NCBI RefSeq assembly: GCF_025152575.1
Contig: NZ_CP102293.1
Span: 620,001-684,000 of the forward strand
Origin: Subdoligranulum variabile
GTDB lineage: Bacteria; Bacillota; Clostridia; Oscillospirales; Ruminococcaceae
DNA length: 64,000 nt
Reading direction: 5' to 3'
The position numbers and the translations under genes are program-made. The notes below the pieces were generated by a model that had not been told where the DNA came from, did not search any database, and was given only the letters and a program-made list of their open reading frames with translations. This document shows positions 57,541 to 64,000 of the stretch, piece by piece; the first letter of the stretch is position 1; every line of letters begins with the position of its first letter.

Positions 57541-58269
57541 TTATCCTGCGTCGCGCTGCCAGACCAGGACAGCATTATCGGGCACCGAGCTTACCCAGTG
57601 GGATTCCCAATCTTCAAATTCACTGTTGGGCAAATAGTAAGCGGCCACCAATTCATCCACTATGGAACGGCCAAAGTTCCCCACGGTGCAGATCCCTTCC
57701 TTGAAAAGTTCCCCTTCTTTCAGTCCGTACCATTGGGTGCCCATCCATTTATTCCACAGTGAATTGCCCAGGGTAAAGACCAGTACCTTACCTTCCTCAG
57801 TATCCAGGAAAGCAGTCTTCGACAATGAACTATATTTCGTCGGGTTCAACGTGATATACAATCCATCTCCTTCCAGAGGATTTTCTCCCTCTTCCGGGTG
57901 CTCCTCATATTCTGCTTTCAGGATATCATCCACATCATAATCCAGATAGGTATGATTGGCATAGTCATGCAGCAATCGCAATCCAAGATACACCACACAC
58001 AGGGTGGCCAGCACTGCCGCCAGCGCGGTCAGCATCCGTTTTTTCCTCTGGTTTTTGCGAACCCGGCGCAGCGCATCGGCCTGCTCTTCTCTCCGCGCCC
58101 GGGCTGCCTCCTCCTCCAGCAGAACGGTTTCCTGCATCCTTTCCCACAGACGTCGGCAGTCCGGACAATGTTCCAGATGTTCCCGCAGGTCAGCAGCAGT
58201 CTCGGATTCGCAGACTTCGTCTTTATACAACGGCAACAGGTCGCGCACCAGATAACAGGGCAGTTTCAT
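57541..58269 (-). CDS. Zinc-finger (zf-HC2) anti-sigma factor, 242 aa
   Basis: The N-terminal anti-sigma zinc finger is visible as LREHLEHCPDCRRLWERM (HxxxCxxC, ~30-47). One membrane segment (~82-102) and an extracytoplasmic domain (~105-242) follow. ATG 58269 overlaps the sigma stop as ATGA, so the pair is coupled. It should hold the sigma factor inactive until an envelope signal. Confidence 0.88.
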   Translation of the reverse strand: MKLPCYLVRDLLPLYKDEVCESETAADLREHLEHCPDCRRLWERMQETVLLEEEAARARREEQADALRRVRKNQRKKRMLTALAAVLATLCVVYLGLRLLHDYANHTYLDYDVDDILKAEYEEHPEEGENPLEGDGLYITLNPTKYSSLSKTAFLDTEEGKVLVFTLGNSLWNKWMGTQWYGLKEGELFKEGICTVGNFGRSIVDELVAAYYLPNSEFEDWESHWVSSVPDNAVLVWQRDAG

Positions 58270-58754
58270 GGCAAAGCCTCCTTCAGTTTGGCACGGGCGC
58301 GGTAGTAGGTCACCCGTGCCCAGTTTTCTGTTTTTCCGTGCAGGGCCCCGATCTCCGCAAAGCTCAGTTCCCCGTAAACCCGAAGCCAGAACACTTCCCG
58401 GTAGGGTTCCGGCAGGGCATGAAGCGCCCGGTATACCGCCAGCGCCGCCTGCCGCTGCTCCAGCTTTTCTCCGGGCAGCGGGTCGACGTCCGTGGAATCG
58501 GCCGCCTGCTCCGGCAGCGGTGTTTCCCTGCGGTGACGGCGGTAATAATCCATCAAGGCATGTTTGGCGATGCTGCACAGCCATACGTTCAGTGCACATT
58601 CGCCCTGGAACCGGTCTATCCCGCGCAGCGCCTTGTAAAAGGTCTCCTGGGCAAGATCGGCGGCCAGTTCCTCGCTGCGGCACAGCGACAGCAGATAGGC
58701 ATAGACGACCTTGTGGTATTGAATATACACCTGTTCAAAGCGGTCTTTGTCCAC
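58266..58754 (-). CDS. ECF-type RNA polymerase sigma factor, 162 aa
   Basis: Region 2 (~8-75: LAADLAQETFYKALRGIDRF, CSIAKHALMDYYRR) and region 4 (~105-160: LPEPYREVFWLRVYGELSFA, EIGALHG) are the whole protein. GTG 58754 follows GGAGGGCCAAAG. An ECF promoter motif lies upstream at 58797-58822, implying self-activation. Confidence 0.93.
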   Translation of the reverse strand: MDKDRFEQVYIQYHKVVYAYLLSLCRSEELAADLAQETFYKALRGIDRFQGECALNVWLCSIAKHALMDYYRRHRRETPLPEQAADSTDVDPLPGEKLEQRQAALAVYRALHALPEPYREVFWLRVYGELSFAEIGALHGKTENWARVTYYRARAKLKEALP

Positions 58755-58796
58755 CTTTGGCCCTCCTTTCCTGTTTTCAACCGGTTGTACCCATTA

Positions 58797-58822
58797 GACG
58801 CAGAAATTGTCCAAACGTTACA
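58797..58822 (-). promoter_or_regulatory. ECF-type autoregulatory promoter
   Basis: TGTAAC (complement of 58817-58822) and CGTC (complement of 58797-58800) are 16 bases apart, continuing as TGTAACGTTT...CGTCTAA. The form resembles Bacillus sigma-M/sigma-W promoters. Confidence 0.7.
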
Positions 58823-58833
58823 GACTTTCCCAC

Positions 58834-58862
58834 AAAAAAAGCGGGGCCCCGCAGGGTCCCGC
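58834..58862 (-). terminator. Terminator after the PNPOx-like gene
   Basis: GCGGGGCCC (58841-58849) pairs with GGGTCCCGC (58854-58862), followed by seven T on the minus strand. Confidence 0.85.
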
Positions 58863-58876
58863 CCGATGTATCTTGT

Positions 58877-59287
58877 TCAGTAGCTCATGATATCCTTGAC
58901 TGCTCCCGACATGGAGAACAGCTTGGCGGACAGATGGTCCAGATACACGATCCCCAGTTTGTTGCCGGTTTCCTCATTGTAGAGGTCCTCCAGCTGGGGC
59001 GCCACCTTGAAGGCCGCTTCCTGGGCTTCGGGGGTATTGTCAAAGTTGGCAGTGCCCTGTACCCGCAGCCACTCGCCGCGGTCGTTGGCCGCGCAGAGTT
59101 CCAGGTTGGTGTTGTCCAGCAGCTGCTTGTAGGCCGCCTTGTGCTTGCCGATGGCCAGGCACAGGTGGTCTTTGTACCACATGGCAAATCCCAACGGACG
59201 CACACGGGGCAGATATCCGTCCACGGTGGCCAGATAGAACGTGGGATTCTCCTTCAGAAAATTCATGATCTCTTCATTCGGTTTCAT
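58877..59287 (-). CDS. Pyridoxamine 5'-phosphate oxidase-fold flavin protein, 136 aa
   Basis: A short split-barrel protein: FLKENPTFYLATVDGYLPRV at the N-terminus, then RPLGFAMWYKDHLCLAIGKH, and LRVQGTANFDN in the middle, as in small FMN- or F420-binding PNPOx-like proteins. It is too short to be a true PdxH. Role unknown. ATG 59287 lies 21 bases after dapL on the same strand. Confidence 0.83.
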   Translation of the reverse strand: MKPNEEIMNFLKENPTFYLATVDGYLPRVRPLGFAMWYKDHLCLAIGKHKAAYKQLLDNTNLELCAANDRGEWLRVQGTANFDNTPEAQEAAFKVAPQLEDLYNEETGNKLGIVYLDHLSAKLFSMSGAVKDIMSY

Positions 59288-59308
59288 GACAATCCCTCCT
59301 CTTTGGAT

Positions 59309-60496
59309 TTACAGTGTTGCCAGGGCGTCCTTCAGGCGCTCGGCCGCTTCCTGGGTGCGCTGGGCATCGCCGAAGGCCGTCAGGCGGAAGTATCCTTTTC
59401 CGCAGGGGCCGAAGCCCTCGCCGGGGGTACCTACGATATGGGCGGTGTCCAGCAGCCAGTCAAAGAATTCCCAGCTGCCCATATTGCCGGGGCAGCGCAT
59501 CCAGACATAGGGGCTGTTCTTGCCGCCGCAGTACCACACGCCGGCTTCGTCCAGGGCTGCTGCGATGACCGCCGCATTCCGGCGGTAGTAATCCAGATTC
59601 TGCTGGATTTCCCGCATGCCTTGCTCGGTGAACACCGCTTCGGCACCACGCTGCACGATGTAAGGCACCCCGTTGAACTTGGTGGTCTGCCGGCGCAGCC
59701 ACATCTTGTTCAGGCTCTGGCCCTCCGACTGGATGGCAAAGGGCACCACGGTGTAGCCGCAGCGGGTACCGGTGAAGCCGGCGATCTTGGAGAAGCTGCA
59801 CACTTCCACCGCTACTTCCTTGGCACCCTCCACCTCGTAGATGCTGCGGGCACAGCCTTCTTCGCTGACAAAGCACTCGTACGCAGCGTCATACAGGATC
59901 ACGGCGTGGTGCGCCTTGGCCCATTTGACCCACTCCGCCAGCTGTGCCTTGGTATAAGCCGCACCGGTGGGGTTGTTGGGGCTGCACAGGTAGACAATAT
60001 CTGCCTCGGTGCTTTCATCCGGCATAGGCAGGAAGTTGTTTTCCGCATTGGCCGCCATGTAGCGGATGGTGCGGCCCGCCATCACGTTGTCGTCCACATA
60101 GACCGGGTAGACCGGATCGGGCACCAGCACCGTGTTCTGGACCGAGAACAGATCCAGCAGATTGCCCAGATCGCTCTTGGCTCCGTCCGAGATGAAGATC
60201 TCGCCCAGTTCCAGTGCCACGCCCCGATCTGCATAGTAGCCCTGGATGGCTTCCCGCAGGAAATCATAGCCCTGCTCAGGGCCATAGCCGCGGAAGGTTT
60301 CCTTGCGGCCCATCTCATCCACCGCCTTGTGCAGTGCCTCGATAACCGGTTTGGCCAACGGCAGCGTCACGTCGCCGATGCCCAGGCGGATGACGTCCGC
60401 CTCCGGGTGGGCGTTCTGGTATTCGGTCACTTTATGGGCGATGGTGCTGAACAGATAGCTTTCGTTCAATTCTGCATAATGTGGATTGAGTTGCAT
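59309..60496 (-). CDS. dapL: LL-diaminopimelate aminotransferase, 395 aa
   Basis: This PLP enzyme makes LL-diaminopimelate from tetrahydrodipicolinate in one step, bypassing the succinylase or acetylase routes. IRLGIGDVTLPLAKPVIEAL, DPVYPVYVDDNVMAGR, YLCSPNNPTGAAYTK and the PLP lysine in SFSKIAGFTGTRCGY are characteristic. Length is normal. The epimerase dapF for the next step lies 1.8 kb away. ATG 60496 follows AGAGGGGGATTCTC. Confidence 0.95.
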   Translation of the reverse strand: MQLNPHYAELNESYLFSTIAHKVTEYQNAHPEADVIRLGIGDVTLPLAKPVIEALHKAVDEMGRKETFRGYGPEQGYDFLREAIQGYYADRGVALELGEIFISDGAKSDLGNLLDLFSVQNTVLVPDPVYPVYVDDNVMAGRTIRYMAANAENNFLPMPDESTEADIVYLCSPNNPTGAAYTKAQLAEWVKWAKAHHAVILYDAAYECFVSEEGCARSIYEVEGAKEVAVEVCSFSKIAGFTGTRCGYTVVPFAIQSEGQSLNKMWLRRQTTKFNGVPYIVQRGAEAVFTEQGMREIQQNLDYYRRNAAVIAAALDEAGVWYCGGKNSPYVWMRCPGNMGSWEFFDWLLDTAHIVGTPGEGFGPCGKGYFRLTAFGDAQRTQEAAERLKDALATL

Positions 60497-60581
60497 GAGA
60501 ATCCCCCTCTTATGTATACTTATCCAATTAAAAGTAATGTACCACAATTTCCGCCCCGGTGCAAGAGAGAAGATTCCGCCA

Positions 60582-62261
60582 TCAGCCTGCGCCCGGGTGC
60601 GCCGCTGCGATGGCCGTTTCCATCGCCTGGGCATCGGGGAAGGTCATGACCAGATAATGGCCGTAGGGGGAAGGCGCTTTTTCCTGCTCATCCACATACA
60701 CCACTTTCGATGTATTTTCCAGCGCAGAAAGGCCATAGATTTCCAGTTCTTCCCGGGTCGTCAGCAAAAAGACTTCTCCCTGCGGCGCTTCCCGGTGGGC
60801 CATCTCCTGCAGGCCCTGACTCAGGTCCAGGGTATTCAGGTCGCTTACCACCCACATTTCCAATGCCCCGCTGGACCATTCGGTGAGTACATTGCCGTTC
60901 CAGAAGGTGGCATATCCCTGGGTATAGCCTTCTTCCACCAGCCAGTCGCAGACCGTTTCCAGATGCGGATTGATGCGCATGCCGTTCTGGAAAAACAGCC
61001 GCACCGAAGAGATGCTGGTCGCCGTGATGCAGACGCAGAAGGCTATGGCTGCCGCCCGCCGCATAAAGGCCGGACGGAACGATTCTGTCTCCCCTTCCAG
61101 CTGCAGCAGCAGAAAGGCAAAGGGAACCACGGTCAGCCAGTACCGTGCATCAATGGGTGCCACATCCTCGGTGCAGGCGAAGATCATGCCATCAATAAGA
61201 CCGATGGAAGCGAACAGCAGCGGAATGATTCGCTGCTCCGGGCGCAGTTTTTGCCAGCGCAGCAACAGACGCACCAGAGAAAATACAATGGCACCGGCCG
61301 TCAGCACACCGAAAGCCCCCAGAATGCCCTCCACCGAAAACAGGCGGGGCGCCGCCTTGAGTGCCGATTTGGTGGGATAGCCGAACAGGCTCAGGAATTC
61401 GCCCCACTGGGAAAGCAGTCCACTCAGATCCAACCCCGACCAGCTGCGGCTGTTGTAATCTTCAAAGGAGTACAGGTTGGCCAGCACCTTGCTGTACAGA
61501 ACATAACCGCTCCCGGCCACCGCGGTCGCCGCACAGGACAGTGCCAACAGGTGCAGCGTCTTGCGGGGCGGCTGCCGGGGTTCTTCATGCCAGCGCAGCA
61601 CCACCGCCACTACCATGGCCGCTGCCATGGGCAGATAAAAGCCCATCAGCCCTTTGACGCCATTAAGCCCTGAAGCCACTGCCGTTCCCACCAGAAGCAG
61701 CCATTGCAGTACGCGGCGCAGGACGGATGCCGGGCGCAGCAGATGCAGCATGGCGCCGAAGCTGAGCAGGATCAGAATGATATGAGGCAGGTACGCGCCG
61801 CCAAAAGGCCCGTACCACAGATACCAGGTGCCAAAGGGACAAGCCAACGCTGCAGCACCCCATACCCCGCAGTTTTTGAGCGCCAGCCCATGCGCCACAT
61901 ACAGGTAGGAGACAATCAGCAGAAGCAGCCACCCTGCCTGGCCCAGCATCTGGGCCGCGTACCAATCCCGTGGGAAGACCAGCAGTGCCAGCCGATACAG
62001 GACCTGCAGGTACACAACGCGCAGTTCGCTGGAATACCACCACCCGGCCGAGAGCATGCCGCCGTCCCGGTTGAGCAGATTTGCCAGCATGACGTCCCCG
62101 GCAATGTCACTGTCAATATATGCCCGTCCATGCAGGCAGAGCACCAGCATGGTGATGCCATACGCTGCCGCCAGCCAGACCCAGGGAAACCAGCGGAAGA
62201 AACGGTCCCTTTTCCGTTCTCCCGGGATGAACAGAAACGTCCGTAATTTTTGATGCTGCAT
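60582..62261 (-). CDS. Multi-pass membrane protein, GT-C-like, 559 aa
   Basis: About eleven membrane segments, with the loop RAYIDSDIAGDVMLANLLNR after the first segment carrying acidic residues like GT-C catalytic loops. A soluble C-terminal domain (~420-559) follows. Similar in style to the operon proteins at 38776-43624, but standing alone with its own promoter. No specific family can be assigned. GGAGG precedes ATG 62261. Confidence 0.65.
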   Translation of the reverse strand: MQHQKLRTFLFIPGERKRDRFFRWFPWVWLAAAYGITMLVLCLHGRAYIDSDIAGDVMLANLLNRDGGMLSAGWWYSSELRVVYLQVLYRLALLVFPRDWYAAQMLGQAGWLLLLIVSYLYVAHGLALKNCGVWGAAALACPFGTWYLWYGPFGGAYLPHIILILLSFGAMLHLLRPASVLRRVLQWLLLVGTAVASGLNGVKGLMGFYLPMAAAMVVAVVLRWHEEPRQPPRKTLHLLALSCAATAVAGSGYVLYSKVLANLYSFEDYNSRSWSGLDLSGLLSQWGEFLSLFGYPTKSALKAAPRLFSVEGILGAFGVLTAGAIVFSLVRLLLRWQKLRPEQRIIPLLFASIGLIDGMIFACTEDVAPIDARYWLTVVPFAFLLLQLEGETESFRPAFMRRAAAIAFCVCITATSISSVRLFFQNGMRINPHLETVCDWLVEEGYTQGYATFWNGNVLTEWSSGALEMWVVSDLNTLDLSQGLQEMAHREAPQGEVFLLTTREELEIYGLSALENTSKVVYVDEQEKAPSPYGHYLVMTFPDAQAMETAIAAAHPGAG

Positions 62262-62296
62262 CGAAGGGAGCCTCCTTTTGATAAAGAAACACCTTC

Positions 62297-62325
62297 ATTA
62301 TAACAGTCTGTTTTGCCTCTGTAAA
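62297..62325 (-). promoter_or_regulatory. Promoter for the 559-aa membrane protein gene
   Basis: TTTACA (complement of 62320-62325) and TATAAT (complement of 62297-62302) are 17 bases apart; the -10 is preceded by TG. Confidence 0.75.
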
Positions 62326-62333
62326 GAAGACGC

Positions 62334-63182
62334 CTATACCTCAACATAACCGTCAAACACCGTTTCCGCCGGGCCGGTGAGCAGCACCGTATCATCCTGC
62401 AGGACCCGGACCGTAAGCGTACCGCCCGGCAGGCGCACGTCTATGGGCGTTTCCCGTGGGCAAATGCCGCGCAATACGCCAACCACCGCCGCGGCGCAGG
62501 CCCCTGTACCGCAGGCCAGCGTTGCCCCGCTTCCCCGCTCCCAGACCGTGGTTGTTAGCGAGGTGGGACTCTCTGCCTGTACAAATTCCACATTGATTCC
62601 CTGCGGAAAAGCCGGATGATTTTCCACAGCCGCTCCCCAGTCAGCCAGCTGCACACCGGCAGGCGGCGCCTCATTGCAGAATACCACACAGTGAGGATTG
62701 CCCATGCTGACGCAGCTGACCTGCCAGGACTGCCCCGCGGCCACCAGGGGCACCTCCAGCAAGGGGCCCGCGCCCAGACCTACGGCCGGCAGATCCGCAG
62801 CCCGGGTGGAAAACCGCCCCATGCCGGCCCGCCACCGATGTTCTCCCACTCGGTAGAGCGTTTTCCGTCCGGCCTGCCGGGTATCCAGTTCGATCAGCTC
62901 CTTCTGTACCCCGTGGGTATAGAGGTACTCCGCCACACAGCGGATCCCGTTGCCGCACATCGCCCCCTCACTGCCGTCGGCGTTGAACATCACCATGGTG
63001 GCATCTCCATCCGACAGCTGCGGCGGCGCAATGCAGATCAGGCCGTCCGCCCCCACCGAGAACCGCCGCCGGGACAGCAGCGCCGCCCACTGTGCCGCAT
63101 CGGCCGGCACACCACTGTGCCGGCAGTCCAGATAAATATAGTCGTTGCCGGCCCCCTGCATCTTGGTAAATTCCAGTTTCAT
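62334..63182 (-). CDS. dapF: Diaminopimelate epimerase, 282 aa
   Basis: Converts LL- to meso-diaminopimelate for peptidoglycan and lysine. Both catalytic cysteines are in place: AMCGNGIRCVAEYL and LACGTGACAAAVVG. The start KLEFTKMQGAGNDYIYLDC is typical. ATG 63182 follows AGAGGAG at nine bases. Confidence 0.96.
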   Translation of the reverse strand: MKLEFTKMQGAGNDYIYLDCRHSGVPADAAQWAALLSRRRFSVGADGLICIAPPQLSDGDATMVMFNADGSEGAMCGNGIRCVAEYLYTHGVQKELIELDTRQAGRKTLYRVGEHRWRAGMGRFSTRAADLPAVGLGAGPLLEVPLVAAGQSWQVSCVSMGNPHCVVFCNEAPPAGVQLADWGAAVENHPAFPQGINVEFVQAESPTSLTTTVWERGSGATLACGTGACAAAVVGVLRGICPRETPIDVRLPGGTLTVRVLQDDTVLLTGPAETVFDGYVEV

Positions 63183-63266
63183 AGCATCACACTCCTCTGA
63201 CCAGACTATGCGATGAAACTGCATTTCAACACTGGACGGCAGGGCGCTCATTTTTCCCCGAACCCC

Positions 63267-63295
63267 TTGACATCCTTCGGCAGATACGCTATATA
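63267..63295 (+). promoter_or_regulatory. Promoter for acpP-proS
   Basis: TTGACA (63267-63272) and TATATA (63290-63295) are 17 bases apart, 35 bases ahead of ATG 63331. Confidence 0.82.
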
Positions 63296-63330
63296 TTTAA
63301 TGAATATTTGTTTGCAGAAGGAGTTAAATT

Positions 63331-63567
63331 ATGGATTCCGAAGTTTTTGCGCGTATCCGCGATTATCTGGCTGACCAGCTGGAAGTCGATCCTGAAAAAA
63401 TCACCCCCGAGAGCGACATCGTCAATGATTTCGGCGCCGACAGCCTGGATGTCATCGACATGATCACCACCCTGTCCGATGAGTTCGGCGTGGAAATTCC
63501 CGATGAGGACATCGAGACGTTCCACACCGTAGGCGATGTGGTCAATTATCTGGAGGAGCGGCTGTAA
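63331..63567 (+). CDS. acpP: Acyl carrier protein, 78 aa
   Basis: The phosphopantetheine site is FGADSLDVIDMI with Ser38, within a small acidic four-helix protein of normal ACP length. GAAGGAG precedes ATG 63331. No other fatty-acid genes are adjacent; proS follows after 31 bases. Confidence 0.93.
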   Translation: MDSEVFARIRDYLADQLEVDPEKITPESDIVNDFGADSLDVIDMITTLSDEFGVEIPDEDIETFHTVGDVVNYLEERL

Positions 63568-63598
63568 TTTTTGCGCCGTATGATGTGAAGGAGTAGAC

Positions 63599-64000
63599 AT
63601 GGCAAGCGATAAGAAAAAAATGGTCGAAGCGATCACCGCGCAGGAGGTCGACTTTGCCCAGTGGTACACCGATATCTGCACCAAGGCCGAGCTGGTGGAA
63701 TATTCCAGCGTGAAAGGTTTTGTGGTGCTGCGCCCCTACGGCTATGCAATCTGGGAGAACATCCAGAAGAACCTGGATGCCCGTTTCAAGGCTACCGGCC
63801 ATGAGAACGTGGCGATGCCGATGCTGATGCCGGAAAGCCTGCTGAAAAAGGAAGGCGAACTGGTCAACGGCTTTGCCCCCGAGGTTGCCTGGGTCACGAT
63901 GGGCGGCAGCGAACCGCTGGAGGAGCGCCTTGCAGTGCGTCCCACCAGCGAGACGCTGTTCTGTGACCACTTCAGCCATGTGCTGCACAGCTACCGCGAT
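63599..64000 (+). CDS. proS: Prolyl-tRNA synthetase, N-terminal 134 codons
   Basis: Class II synthetase of the shorter archaeal/eukaryotic-like type: [40 protein letters not shown] and the motif 2 approach [19 protein letters not shown]. The gene runs off the window. GAAGGAGTAGAC precedes ATG 63599. Confidence 0.93.
   Translation, partial: MASDKKKMVEAITAQEVDFAQWYTDICTKAELVEYSSVKGFVVLRPYGYAIWENIQKNLDARFKATGHENVAMPMLMPESLLKKEGELVNGFAPEVAWVTMGGSEPLEERLAVRPTSETLFCDHFSHVLHSYRD

Noticed and set aside
57541..58683. Anti-sigma gene starting far upstream inside the sigma gene
   Set aside because: The extension is an out-of-frame reading of the sigma factor; ATG 58269 with ATGA overlap and the zinc-finger start are the natural beginning.

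Overview
The window looks like a chromosome segment of a GC-rich, gut-type clostridial Firmicute of the Oscillospiraceae/Ruminococcaceae (Gemmiger, Subdoligranulum or Faecalibacterium-like). This is inferred from gene content, not from a marker search: DapL plus DapF lysine/diaminopimelate genes, XpaC/TelA/LemA genes, DUF4173/DUF2975 membrane genes, and mobile elements of the type common in gut clostridia. GC-rich core genes alternate with AT-richer accessory blocks.

Layout. 1-3974 is the end of a mobilizable element (SLOG protein, XRE repressor, MOBP-type relaxase, MobC, TnpV, two excisionase-like DUF6462 proteins) with no integrase in view. 3975-18226 is core: greA-lysS, trpS, an ECF sigma/anti-sigma pair, a beta-CASP nuclease, a large GH25 surface protein, tcdA, membrane genes with an XRE regulator, and an HD protein. 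18227-36032 is one host operon (rlmD-like rRNA methyltransferase plus a 230-aa membrane protein) split by a nested pair of serine-recombinase elements. 36148-64000 is core again: flavodoxin, PAP2 phosphatase, a long polysaccharide-export operon (47632 down to 38776), an xpaC-telA-lemA-tpm stress operon, a reduced mreC/pbp2/minD/mgsA shape cluster, a second ECF sigma pair, dapL, dapF, acpP and the start of proS.

The most striking structure is the nested insertion. An outer ICE remnant (about 4.9 kb without its guest) sits between 7-bp direct repeats at 18953-18959 and 34918-34924, at the 3' end of the rlmD-like gene. Removing it restores an rlmD reading frame whose stop overlaps the next start as ATGA. 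The outer remnant's first 38 bp give rlmD a substitute C-terminus. In another frame of the same DNA lies an open 55-codon tail that would complete the outer integrase in the excised circle. Inside the remnant, an 11-kb mobilizable element (own serine recombinase, VapE helicase, CHC2 primase, MOBQ relaxase, oriT, and AT-rich cargo including a ClbS/DfsB-like protein and a peptidase E) interrupts the ICE gene maff2 at a 5-bp AGCTG repeat. Removing it restores an intact 71-codon maff2. The outer ICE is also damaged by a pcfB/virD4 deletion across a 12-13-bp microhomology and by loss of the integrase N-terminus and most transfer genes.

No tRNA, rRNA or CRISPR array was recognised. Promoters and terminators were read by eye from hexamers and hairpins.
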